From assembly GCA_963716245.1 (NCBI GenBank), contig OY970300.1, positions 1,426,001-1,490,000 of the forward strand: a stretch of 64,000 nucleotides of DNA, read 5' to 3'. The position numbers and the translations under genes are program-made. The stretch is from VRUE01 sp963716245. GTDB lineage: Bacteria; Actinomycetota; Thermoleophilia; Solirubrobacterales; 70-9. Position 1 is the stretch's first letter. Each line of letters opens with the position of its first letter. The notes under the pieces were generated by a model, which saw nothing but the letters and a program-made list of their open reading frames with translations, made no database searches and was not told the DNA's origin. Shown here in pieces: positions 26,962 to 34,354 of this stretch.

Positions 26962-26990
26962 TTGTCTCGTGCGCCCGGGACCCATAGCGT
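26962..26990 (+). promoter_or_regulatory. Promoter of thpR-recA
   Basis: TTGTCT (26962-26967), a 17-nt spacer and TAGCGT (26985-26990) end 7 nt before the thpR ATG. A better -35 match, TTGACA at 26948-26953, is too far from this hexamer. I could not identify a convincing LexA operator. Confidence 0.4.
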
Positions 26991-26997
26991 CGGCGGC

Positions 26998-27600
26998 ATG
27001 GCGAAGGAGCGACTGAAGAGCCCGCGGGTCAAGCTGTTCGTCGCGCTCGACCTGCCCGAGCGGGTGAGCGCCGGGATCGCCGCCTGGGGGCGGGAGGCGC
27101 TGGGCGACCCGGCGCTGCGCCGGGTCCCTCCGGAGTCCCTGCACATCACCCTCGCCTTCCTCGGCTGGCGGCCGGAGAAAGAGGTCCCGCGCCTGGCCGA
27201 GATCGTCGCGGCGAGTCGCCTCCCGGCGCCCTCGATCGAGCTGGGCGGGCCGGTCCAGCGGCCGGAGCGGGGCCGGGCGCGCCTCTACGCCCTGCCGGCA
27301 ATGTCCGCCGGCACCGTCACCCTGCAGGCGGAGCTGCAGGAGAGGCTGGTCGCCGCCGGCCTCTACGAGCCGGAGAAGCGGCCGTTCTGGCCGCACGTGA
27401 CGATCGCGCGGGTCAAGCGGGAGGAACGGGGCTCGAAGCGCCCCGCGCTCGTCTCGCGCCCCCCGAAGCAGCTTCCAAGGGCACTGCTGCGGCCCTTCGA
27501 TGGCGTCCGGATGACGCTCTACCGTTCTGAAATCCAGCCGCAGGGTGCGCAGTACACCCCGCTGGCGCAAGTCGAGCTGCCCGCAGGCGGGCGGCAGTGA
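26998..27600 (+). CDS. thpR: RNA 2',3'-cyclic phosphodiesterase (LigT family)
   Basis: 200 residues from ATG 26998. The two HxT/S motifs of the 2H phosphoesterase family are present: HITLAFLG (near residue 46) and HVTIARVK (near 132). The family opens 2',3'-cyclic phosphates on RNA. It sits between cinA and recA, a recurring actinobacterial and Firmicute context. recA starts 12 nt after the stop, so the two are cotranscribed. Confidence 0.92.
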   Translation: MAKERLKSPRVKLFVALDLPERVSAGIAAWGREALGDPALRRVPPESLHITLAFLGWRPEKEVPRLAEIVAASRLPAPSIELGGPVQRPERGRARLYALPAMSAGTVTLQAELQERLVAAGLYEPEKRPFWPHVTIARVKREERGSKRPALVSRPPKQLPRALLRPFDGVRMTLYRSEIQPQGAQYTPLAQVELPAGGRQ

Positions 27601-27612
27601 GGTGAGAAAGAG

Positions 27613-28719
27613 ATGGCAGACAGGAAAGCGACTTTGAAGGACGCCTCGGCCAAGGACGCCAAGGCGAAAGACGCGGCTCTCGCGGCGGCGGTGACCCAGA
27701 TCGAGCGCGACTTCGGCCAGGGCGCCCTGATGCGGCTCGGCGCCGACGCCACGATCAAGATCCCGGCGATCCCGACCGGGGCCCTCTCGCTCGACCTGGC
27801 GCTGGGGATCGGCGGGGTGCCGCGCGGGCGGATCGTCGAGATATTCGGCCCCGAGTCCTCTGGGAAGACGACGTTGATCTACCACATCATCGCCGAGGCC
27901 CAGAGCCGTGGCGGCATCTGCGCCTTCATCGACACCGAGCACGCGATCGACCCCTCCTACGCCCGCAGGATCGGCGTCGACACCGACGAGCTGCTGGTCT
28001 CCCAGCCCGACTACGGCGAGCAGGCGCTGCAGATAGCAGATCGCCTGATCGCCTCCGCGGCGATCGACGTGGTCGCGATCGACTCGGTCGCGGCGCTGAC
28101 CCCCAAAGCCGAGCTCGACGGCCAGATCGGGGACCAGACGGTCGGCCTCCAGGCCCGGCTGATGTCGCAGGCGATGCGCAAACTGGCCGGCAACCTGAAC
28201 CGGACCAACACCGTCTGCCTCTTCACCAACCAGATCCGCGAAAAGGTCGGCGTCCAGTTCGGCTCGCCGGAGACCCAGCCGGGCGGCCGGGCGCTCAAGT
28301 TCTACTCCTCGCAGCGGCTCGACATCCGCCGCATCGAGACCCTCAAGGACGGGACCGAGGCGGTCGGCAACAGGGTCCGGGTCAAGGTCGTCAAGAACAA
28401 GGTGGCCTCGCCCTTCCGGCAGGCCGAGTTCGACATCGAGTACGGCGTCGGCATCTCGCGCGAGGGCGGCCTGCTCGACTTCGGGATCGAGCACGACCTC
28501 GTCCAGAAGTCGGGGGCCTTCTTCTCCTACGGCAAGACCAGGCTCGGCCAGGGGCGCAACAACGCGAAGCAGTTCCTCGCCGACAACCCCGAGCTCGCCG
28601 CCGAGCTCGAAGCCAAGATCCGCACCGCGCTGGGGATCGGCGCCGATGCCGGCGATACCGCCGCCGAGCCCGCCGAGACGGCGGCCGGCCAGGATGAGGG
28701 AATAAGTCAGGCGGCCTGA
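27613..28719 (+). CDS. recA: Recombinase RecA
   Basis: 368 residues from ATG 27613 with a GAGGTGAG ribosome-binding stretch. Walker A GPESSGKT (near 79), IDTEHAIDPSYA, VAIDSVAALTPKAE, the L2/NQIREKVGVQFG region and the LLDFGIEHDLVQKSG block are all intact; there is no intein. It forms filaments on single-stranded DNA for repair and the SOS response. The C-terminal tail is Ala/Glu-rich, and the stop codon lies inside the left arm of a structured repeat. No recX follows, unlike many actinobacteria. Confidence 0.98.
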   Translation: MADRKATLKDASAKDAKAKDAALAAAVTQIERDFGQGALMRLGADATIKIPAIPTGALSLDLALGIGGVPRGRIVEIFGPESSGKTTLIYHIIAEAQSRGGICAFIDTEHAIDPSYARRIGVDTDELLVSQPDYGEQALQIADRLIASAAIDVVAIDSVAALTPKAELDGQIGDQTVGLQARLMSQAMRKLAGNLNRTNTVCLFTNQIREKVGVQFGSPETQPGGRALKFYSSQRLDIRRIETLKDGTEAVGNRVRVKVVKNKVASPFRQAEFDIEYGVGISREGGLLDFGIEHDLVQKSGAFFSYGKTRLGQGRNNAKQFLADNPELAAELEAKIRTALGIGADAGDTAAEPAETAAGQDEGISQAA

Positions 28720-28807
28720 CCAAGCAGGTCAAGGACGCAGGGAGCGCAGCGTGCTGGAGGCACGTAAGCGACCGAGGACGCAGAGATGCGCAGGTCAGAC
28801 GCCTGAC
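28706..28807 (+). repeat. Structured 3' repeat, copy 1 (after recA)
   Basis: Outer arms GTCAGGCGGCCTGACC and GGTCAGACGCCTGAC pair. The shared core runs from AAGGACGCAGGGAGCG (28731) to GCGACCGAGGACGC (28781) with the hairpin GCGTGC-TGGAG-GCACGT and a second hairpin CGCA-GAGA-TGCG. The recA stop lies in the left arm. Same orientation as copies 2 and 3. Confidence 0.85.
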
Positions 28808-28810
28808 GGA

Positions 28811-28816
28811 TAAGAT
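28811..28816 (+). promoter_or_regulatory. -10 hexamer TAAGAT, probable leaderless start
   Basis: TAAGAT ends 9 nt before the ATG at 28826, directly after the structured repeat. Confidence 0.4.
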
Positions 28817-28825
28817 CGCGCGCCG

Positions 28826-29092
28826 ATGGACAACCAAACGCTCTTCTACGTCTGCGGCATCGTCCTCGCCGTCTCGGCGGTGGTCTTCACCTTTGTCGCC
28901 CTGAAAGTCGAGAAGTTCCCCGGCCGCGCTGCTCCGCTGGTCGTGATCTTCTTCATCGCCCTCGTCGGCGGCGCGACCACCTTCTCCGTCCTGCACGCCA
29001 AGGACGAGGAGAAGCACGAGGAGGCGGCGCTGCACGAAGCGACCGAGGAAGCGGAACGGGTCGAGGACGAAGGCACCGAGGCCGCCCCCTAG
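28826..29092 (+). CDS. Small two-helix membrane protein
   Basis: 88 residues. Two hydrophobic helices (LFYVCGIVLAVSAVVFTFVA and APLVVIFFIALVGGATTFSV) are followed by a strongly charged tail rich in Glu, Lys and His (AKDEEKHEEAALHEATEEA). There is no recognised family; the topology suggests both ends on the same side with the acidic tail exposed. It occupies the place where recX often follows recA but bears no resemblance to RecX. A terminator follows. Confidence 0.75.
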   Translation: MDNQTLFYVCGIVLAVSAVVFTFVALKVEKFPGRAAPLVVIFFIALVGGATTFSVLHAKDEEKHEEAALHEATEEAERVEDEGTEAAP

Positions 29093-29143
29093 GGCGGCTG
29101 CAAACCGTCGCATCTCGGGGTCTTCGGTCGGTCGGATCGGGTC

Positions 29144-29164
29144 ACGCACCGGAGTGCGTTTTCC
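29144..29164 (+). terminator. Rho-independent terminator
   Basis: ACGCAC, loop CGGA, GTGCGT, then TTTTCC, placed between the small membrane protein and miaB. Confidence 0.65.
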
Positions 29165-29209
29165 TCACCGCCCTCCCTGCATCCCCTGATCTGCTCGGTT
29201 TTCGCCGCC

Positions 29210-29215
29210 TATAGT
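29210..29215 (+). promoter_or_regulatory. -10 hexamer TATAGT for miaB, leaderless start
   Basis: TATAGT ends 8 nt before the miaB ATG at 29224, with no ribosome-binding site between. Confidence 0.5.
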
Positions 29216-29223
29216 TTTCGCTA

Positions 29224-30543
29224 ATGCCCAGGTACCACGTCACCACGTTCGGCTGTCAGATGAACGTGCACGACTCCGAGCGGATGCAGGGGATGCTCGA
29301 GTCGCTCGGCTACGAGGAGGCGGCGAGTCGCGGCGAGGCCGATCTGATCCTCTTCAACACCTGCTCGATCCGCGAGTCGGCCGACAACCGCTTCGTCGCG
29401 CACCTCGGCGAGGCGAAGCGGCTGAAGTCCGAAGATCCCGAGCGGGTCGTCGGCGTCGGCGGGTGCTGGGCGCAGTCGGTCAAGGAGGAGGTCTTCGAGC
29501 GCTTTCCGTTCGTCGACGTGGCCTTCGGCCCAGGTCAGATCCACAAGCTGGCCGAGTTCCTCAACTCCGATTCGCTGACCGCGCAGGGCTACTTCGAGTT
29601 CGAGGACTTCTCCGGCCACCTGCCGGCCCGGCGGCAGCGCGAGTTCCAGGGCTGGCTGCAGATCTCCCAGGGCTGCAACTGCAGGTGCGCCTACTGCATC
29701 GTGCCTTCGACGCGGGGCCGCGAGGTCAGCCGCGACCCGGCCGAGCTGGTCGCCGAGACGGAGACGCTGGCCGCCGACGGCGTGCGCGAGGTGACCCTGC
29801 TCGGCCAGAACGTGAACAGCTACGGCCGCGACCTGCCGAAGGGGGCCCGGATCGGCTTCTCGGACCTGCTGGCGCGGATCGACGCGGTGGAGGGGGTCGA
29901 CCGCATCCGCTACACCAGCCCGCACCCGAAGGACATGAAGGAGGACGTGATCCGCGCCCACGCGGAGCTCCCGGCGCTCTGCGAGCACATCCACCTGCCG
30001 CTCCAGTCGGGCTCGAGCGAGGTACTCAAACGGATGCGCCGCACCTACGACCGCCAGCGCTACATGGACCGCGTCGCGCTGATCCGCGAGCACGTGCCCG
30101 ACTGCGCGATCACCACCGACGTCATCGTCGGCTTCCCAGGGGAGACCGAGACCGACTTCGAGCAGACGCTCGAAGTCGTCGACGAGGTCGGTTACGACGG
30201 CGCCTTCACCTTCGTCTTCTCGCCGCGACGCGAAACCGAGGCGGCGACGATGGGCGAGCAGGTCGCGCACCCGGTCAAGGTGGAGCGGATGGAGCGGCTG
30301 GTCGAGCTGGTCCAGCGACGAGCGACCGAACGCGCGCAGCGGTTCGTCGGGCGCGAGATGGAGGTGCTGGTCGAGGGGGCCAGCAGGACCGATCCGAGTC
30401 GGTTGCGCGGGCGGACTCGGCACAACAAGGCGGTCAACTTCGACGGGATCGCCGAGCCGGGGCAGATGGTCGAGGTCGAGATCGAATCCGCGACTTCGAT
30501 GACGTTGAGTGGGATGGAAAAGATTCTCAGCCGTGCCGGTTAG
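29224..30543 (+). CDS. miaB: tRNA-2-methylthio-N6-dimethylallyladenosine synthase
   Basis: 439 residues. A radical-SAM methylthiotransferase that adds a methylthio group to i6A37 of tRNA. The N-terminal UPF0004 domain has three cysteines (TFGCQMN, FNTCSIRE, GGCWAQ), the radical SAM cluster is CNCRCAYC (about 156-163), and a TRAM domain ends the protein (about 375-435). It works directly after MiaA, whose gene follows 14 nt downstream. Confidence 0.96.
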   Translation: MPRYHVTTFGCQMNVHDSERMQGMLESLGYEEAASRGEADLILFNTCSIRESADNRFVAHLGEAKRLKSEDPERVVGVGGCWAQSVKEEVFERFPFVDVAFGPGQIHKLAEFLNSDSLTAQGYFEFEDFSGHLPARRQREFQGWLQISQGCNCRCAYCIVPSTRGREVSRDPAELVAETETLAADGVREVTLLGQNVNSYGRDLPKGARIGFSDLLARIDAVEGVDRIRYTSPHPKDMKEDVIRAHAELPALCEHIHLPLQSGSSEVLKRMRRTYDRQRYMDRVALIREHVPDCAITTDVIVGFPGETETDFEQTLEVVDEVGYDGAFTFVFSPRRETEAATMGEQVAHPVKVERMERLVELVQRRATERAQRFVGREMEVLVEGASRTDPSRLRGRTRHNKAVNFDGIAEPGQMVEVEIESATSMTLSGMEKILSRAG

Positions 30544-30557
30544 GCGGCTTCAGCCGA

Positions 30558-31295
30558 GTGCCTTTCCAGCACGGGGTCGTCGCGATATTCGGGCCCACCG
30601 GAGTCGGCAAGACCCGGGTCGCGATTGCGCTCGCGGAGCTGCTGCGGGAGCGAGGCGAGGACCCGGTCGCGATCTCGTGCGACGCCCTCCAGGTCTACGA
30701 GGGGCTCGAGACGCTGACCGGCGTCGCCGGCGCGGACGAGCAGGCGCGGCTGGAGCACCGGCTGGTCGGGTTCGTGCCGGTCACCGAGCCGTTCTCGGTG
30801 GGGGATTACATGCAGCTGGCGCATCGGGAGATCGATGAGGCGCTGGAGGCGGGAAGGCGGCCGATCGTCGTCGGGGGGACCGGGCTGTACCTGCGGGCGG
30901 CGGTGGCGGAGCTGTCGCTACAGAAGGTCCCGGCGGGGACCGAGGACTCCGAGCTGTGGTCCCCCGAGACGCGGCACCCGACGGCGATCTTCGGGCTCGA
31001 CATGGAGCGGGCGCGGCTCTACGAGCGGATCGACGCCCGCACCGAGGCGATCGCCGCCGGCGGCGCCGAGCAGGAGGTGCGCCGCGCCGAGGCGCTCGGC
31101 CCGTCCCGAACCGCGCGCAAGGCGCTCGGCTTCGACGAGCTGCTCGCCGGCGACGTCGAGGCGATGAAGAAGCGCTCGCGCAACTACGCCCGCCGCCAGC
31201 TCACCTGGATGCGCAAGATCCCCAACCTCCACTGGATCGACCGCACCGGATTGTCCGACGAGGACGTGGCAAGCTCAATGGTCGATCGGGCTTAG
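30558..31295 (+). CDS. miaA: tRNA dimethylallyltransferase, internally shortened
   Basis: 245 residues from GTG 30558, against about 300 for most family members. It transfers a dimethylallyl group to A37. P-loop FGPTGVGKT, CDALQVYEGLE, VVGGTGLYLRA and the C-terminal RTARKALGFDELL and YARRQLTWMRK are all present. The stretch after AVAELSLQ passes directly to KVPAGTEDSELW and TRHPTAIFGLD: the helical insertion that normally lies here and carries an ND..R..RALE motif is missing (roughly 55-60 residues), with no frame change. Whether the enzyme is active is open. A structured repeat follows the stop. Confidence 0.88.
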   Translation: MPFQHGVVAIFGPTGVGKTRVAIALAELLRERGEDPVAISCDALQVYEGLETLTGVAGADEQARLEHRLVGFVPVTEPFSVGDYMQLAHREIDEALEAGRRPIVVGGTGLYLRAAVAELSLQKVPAGTEDSELWSPETRHPTAIFGLDMERARLYERIDARTEAIAAGGAEQEVRRAEALGPSRTARKALGFDELLAGDVEAMKKRSRNYARRQLTWMRKIPNLHWIDRTGLSDEDVASSMVDRA

Positions 31296-31298
31296 CAA

Positions 31299-31396
31299 GG
31301 CCGCTTGTGGCCAAGCAGATCAAGGACGCAGGGAGCGTGGCGTGCTCTGCACGCGAGCGACCGAGGACGCAGAGATGCGCCGCGCCACATGCGGCC
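31299..31396 (+). repeat. Structured 3' repeat, copy 2 (after miaA)
   Basis: Outer arms GGCCGCTTGTGGC and GCCACATGCGGCC pair at 12 of 13 positions but differ wholly in sequence from the arms of copy 1. Core 31322-31370 contains the hairpin GCGTGC-TCT-GCACGC, followed by CGCA-GAGA-TGCG. It starts 3 nt after the miaA stop. Confidence 0.87.
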
Positions 31397-31399
31397 CAT

Positions 31400-31405
31400 T
31401 AGGGT
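31400..31405 (+). promoter_or_regulatory. -10 hexamer TAGGGT for dapF
   Basis: TAGGGT ends 9 nt before the dapF ATG at 31415, immediately after the structured repeat. Confidence 0.45.
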
Positions 31406-31414
31406 GCCGCAACC

Positions 31415-32260
31415 ATGAGGTTCGAGAAGTGGCAAGCGCTTGGCAACGACTACGTGATCGTCGAGGCGGGGGAGCTTCCATGGGAGTTGACCTCGGCTCG
31501 GGTGCGGCGGCTCTGCGATCCGCACTTCGGGGTCGGCTCGGACGGGGTGCTGCTGCTCTCGCGCTGCGAGAACCCGGAGTTCGTCGCAGACCTGCGGATC
31601 TTCAACCCGGACGGCTCGGAGGCGGAGCTGTCGGGCAACGGGGCCCGCGAGGCGATCCTCTACCTGCGCCGGCACGGCTGGACCGACGCCGACACCTTCT
31701 CGATCCGCACCGCGGCCGGGCCGATCGTGCCGACCGTCACCTCGGATCGCACCTGCTCGGTCGAGATGGGTCGGGCCTCGACCGCGTCGAAGGACTTCCC
31801 GTCGGGCGAGTCCGACGGGCGCGGCACGTTGACCGCCGCCGGACAGGAGCTCGAGTTCCAGCACGTCTCGATCGGCAACCCGCAGTGCGCGGTCGAGGTC
31901 GGCGAGCACATCGAGGAACTCGACCTGGCCGCGGTCGGCCCGGCGATCGAAGGCCACGAGCTGTTCCCCAACCGCACCAACGTCTCGTTCCTGTGCGTGG
32001 AAGGCAGCCGGGTCCGGGCGCGGATCTTCGAGCGCGGGGTGGGGGAGACGCTCTCCTCGGGGACCGGCGCCAGCGGGGCGGCCGTCACCGCGTTCCTGCG
32101 CGGGGCGCCGAGCCCGTTCGTGGTCGAGCTGGACGGCGGCGAGCTGGAGGTCGAGGTGTCGGACGACCTCGACGTTCGGCTGACCGGCTGGGCCGAGCCG
32201 ATCTGCTCCGGCGAGCTCTCGGCGGAGCTGCTGCAGGCGCTCGCCTCGCTGGACGGCTAG
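31415..32260 (+). CDS. dapF: Diaminopimelate epimerase family protein with both catalytic cysteines replaced by serine
   Basis: 281 residues, the normal length. The family inverts LL- to meso-diaminopimelate using two cysteines as acid and base, in xxCGNGxR and ACGTGxxA contexts. Here the first is AELSGNGARE (Ser near residue 73) and the second TLSSGTGASG (Ser near 215). The rest of the fold is well kept: MRFEKWQALGNDYVIVE, HFGVGSDGVL, FNPDGSEAE, VSIGNPQCAVEV, ERGVGETL. So the protein is a clear DapF homologue but lacks the known catalytic pair. It could be a lineage-specific Ser/Ser enzyme, another epimerase or inactive. dapL follows. Confidence 0.85.
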   Translation: MRFEKWQALGNDYVIVEAGELPWELTSARVRRLCDPHFGVGSDGVLLLSRCENPEFVADLRIFNPDGSEAELSGNGAREAILYLRRHGWTDADTFSIRTAAGPIVPTVTSDRTCSVEMGRASTASKDFPSGESDGRGTLTAAGQELEFQHVSIGNPQCAVEVGEHIEELDLAAVGPAIEGHELFPNRTNVSFLCVEGSRVRARIFERGVGETLSSGTGASGAAVTAFLRGAPSPFVVELDGGELEVEVSDDLDVRLTGWAEPICSGELSAELLQALASLDG

Positions 32261-32263
32261 ATT
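32258..32263 (+). promoter_or_regulatory. -10 hexamer TAGATT for dapL, overlapping the dapF stop
   Basis: TAGATT ends 9 nt before the dapL GTG at 32273; its TAG is the dapF stop codon. Confidence 0.4.
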
Positions 32264-32272
32264 TCCGCGCCC

Positions 32273-33463
32273 GTGGCAGAGACGACCGCCAAGCCCGGCA
32301 TCGGCGCCCCGTCCAAGCGACTGGAGGCGATGCCCCCGTACAAGTTCCAGGAGCTGGAGCGGACGATCGCCGAGAAGCGCGCCGCCGGGATCGACGTGAT
32401 CAGCCTCGGCATCGGCGACCCCGACGAACCGACCTACCCGCACATCGTCTCGGCGATGCAGGAGGCGGTCGCCGACCCGGCCAACCACCAGTACCCGACC
32501 AACCGCGGCCGAGACGAGTTCCGCGGCGCGTTCGCGGGCTTCTACGCCGAGCGCTTCGGGGTCGAGATCGACCCGGAGAGCGAGGTCATCCCGGCGGTCG
32601 GCGCCAAGGAGTGCATCTACAACCTCTGCTTCGCCTTCCTCGACGCGGACGGCGTCGCCCTCGCCTCCGACCCCGGCTACCCGGTCTACACGGGCGGTCC
32701 GATCCTCGCCGGCGCCCGGGCCGAGCTGCTGCCGCTCGTGCCGGAGCTGGGCTTCGCCCCGGACCTGAGCGCGGTGCCCGCCGAGGTGGCGTCGAAGGCG
32801 CGGCTGATGTTCCTCAACTACCCGAACAACCCGACCGGGGCGACGGTCCCCGAGGGCTTCTTCGAGCTGGTCGTCTCCTTCGCCCGCGAGCACGAGATCC
32901 TCGTCGTCCACGACAACGCCTACTCGGAGACGACCTACGACGGCTACGTCGCACCGAGCTTCCTCAGCACCCCCGGCGCCAAGGAGGTCGGCGTCGAGGT
33001 CTTCTCCCTATCCAAGGGCTACAACATGACCGGCTGGCGCTGCGCCGCGATCCTCGGCAACGCCGAGGCGATCGCCACCTACTGGCGGCTCAAGACCAAC
33101 GTCGACTCGGGCCTCTTCGACGCGGTCCAGATCGCCGGGGCCGCGGCGCTGCGCGGCCCGAGCGGCCCGCTGGAGCGGATGAACGAGACCTACGCCCGGC
33201 GCCGCGACCTCGTCGTCGGCGCGCTGCGCGAGATCGGCGTCGACGTGACCGCGCCGAAGGGCACGATCTACGTCTGGGCGCCGGTCCCGGACGGCCACAC
33301 CTCGACCTCGTTCGCCGAGCTGGTCCTGGAGGAGGCGGCTGTCGTCGTCTCGCCCGGCTCGATGTACGGGCCGAGCGGCGAGGGCTTCTTCCGCATCTCG
33401 CTCACCACGCCCGACGACCGCATCTCAGAGGCCGTCGAGCGGATGCGCGAGCACCTGGCCTGA
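32273..33463 (+). CDS. dapL: LL-diaminopimelate aminotransferase or close class I aminotransferase
   Basis: 396 residues from GTG 32273, fold-type I PLP enzyme. Blocks: SLGIGDPDEPTYPHIV, YPTNRGRDEFR, NYPNNPTGA, HDNAYSE and the PLP lysine in SLSKGYNMTGWR (about residue 246). DapL converts tetrahydrodipicolinate to LL-diaminopimelate in one step with glutamate. The neighbour dapF makes this assignment likely; an aspartate or alanine aminotransferase of the same class is the alternative. It is convergent with the lipoprotein gene, 1 nt apart. Confidence 0.88.
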   Translation: MAETTAKPGIGAPSKRLEAMPPYKFQELERTIAEKRAAGIDVISLGIGDPDEPTYPHIVSAMQEAVADPANHQYPTNRGRDEFRGAFAGFYAERFGVEIDPESEVIPAVGAKECIYNLCFAFLDADGVALASDPGYPVYTGGPILAGARAELLPLVPELGFAPDLSAVPAEVASKARLMFLNYPNNPTGATVPEGFFELVVSFAREHEILVVHDNAYSETTYDGYVAPSFLSTPGAKEVGVEVFSLSKGYNMTGWRCAAILGNAEAIATYWRLKTNVDSGLFDAVQIAGAAALRGPSGPLERMNETYARRRDLVVGALREIGVDVTAPKGTIYVWAPVPDGHTSTSFAELVLEEAAVVVSPGSMYGPSGEGFFRISLTTPDDRISEAVERMREHLA

Positions 33464-33464
33464 G

Positions 33465-34298
33465 CTACTCGACCTCGACTTCGTCGATCATTCCCTTGGC
33501 GACGTGGGGCGGACCGCCGGTGCGGTCGGTGATGAAACAGAGCAGGACGTAGCGGCCCTTCTTCAGGTCGAGGTCGAGGAGCTGCGTTTCGCCCCCTTCG
33601 ATCACCGCGGTGTTCCTGGTCGCTTTCTCGTCGAAGGGCGGTTTGCCTTTCTCGTTCTTGAAGAAGCGCTCCACGTCCTCCGCGGTGGCGTCGCCGCTGA
33701 GCGGCGCATAGACGACGTGGTGGGGTTGGGCTCCGGTGTTCTCGAAGAGAACCTCAGTGCGTCCCGCCGTCAGCCCCTCGCCCTCGAACCCGTAGTCGAC
33801 GGCCGAGATGGTCGCGTCGGCTTCGATCTCCTCGTCGGAGCCCTCGCCGCTCACCTCGACCGAGACGGCGTCCTCCGGGCTCGGCGGCCCACCGCCTTCG
33901 GTGTCGAAGGCGTAGTAGGTGCCGGGCTCGAGCACCTGGGTCACGGTCACGCTCTGGCCGGGCTCGACCGGCCCGGTGCCGCCGGCGGCGAAGAACCACT
34001 CCGGGAAGGCCTGGCCTTTCATCGCCTTGCCGAGGCCCGCCACGACCTCCTCAGGCGAGCGATCGCCCTCGACCCGAATCAGCTGCAGATCGCCCGTTTT
34101 GTCGGCCTGGTTCTCGACCGTGATCTCGGCGAGGCCCGCCTCGGCGCTGTCCGGGGCGGTGAAGGTCGCCGCTTTGCCGCCGGCGATCGTGAAGGTCAGC
34201 GACTGGTCGCTCTCCTCGTCGCCGCAAGCCGCGAGCGTGGCGCCAGCGATGACCGCCGCCGCGAGGAAGACGGCAATCCGGGTGATCCGTGGTCTCAA
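33465..34298 (-). CDS. Lipoprotein with cupredoxin-like domain
   Basis: 277 residues from TTG 34298, chosen because AGGAGG lies just upstream and the frame then opens a lipoprotein signal (RITRIAVFLAAAVIAGA, lipobox LAAC, Cys near 24). Two beta-rich halves follow: about 35-145 and 165-277. The second half has PHHVVYAP and, near the end, LLCFITDRTGGPPHVAKGM, giving a His, Cys, His, Met set in the order of a type 1 copper site, though the Cys-His gap is longer than in plastocyanin. An extracytoplasmic electron-transfer or copper role is inference. Confidence 0.75.
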   Translation of the reverse strand: MRPRITRIAVFLAAAVIAGATLAACGDEESDQSLTFTIAGGKAATFTAPDSAEAGLAEITVENQADKTGDLQLIRVEGDRSPEEVVAGLGKAMKGQAFPEWFFAAGGTGPVEPGQSVTVTQVLEPGTYYAFDTEGGGPPSPEDAVSVEVSGEGSDEEIEADATISAVDYGFEGEGLTAGRTEVLFENTGAQPHHVVYAPLSGDATAEDVERFFKNEKGKPPFDEKATRNTAVIEGGETQLLDLDLKKGRYVLLCFITDRTGGPPHVAKGMIDEVEVE

Positions 34299-34348
34299 GG
34301 TGGCCTCCTGGGTCGAGGGAATGCGCCGCTCGTACCCGGCGCCACCCG

Positions 34349-34354
34349 AACCTA
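34349..34354 (-). promoter_or_regulatory. -10 hexamer TAGGTT for the lipoprotein gene, overlapping the upstream stop
   Basis: TAGGTT on the minus strand contains the TAG stop of the upstream beta-lactamase-fold gene. It leaves a leader of about 44 nt with AGGAGG before the TTG start. Confidence 0.3.

Noticed and set aside
26941..26997. LexA/SOS operator before thpR-recA
   Set aside because: Only a weak GACA...TGTC symmetry is present; it does not match the actinobacterial GAAC...GTTC box well enough to claim.
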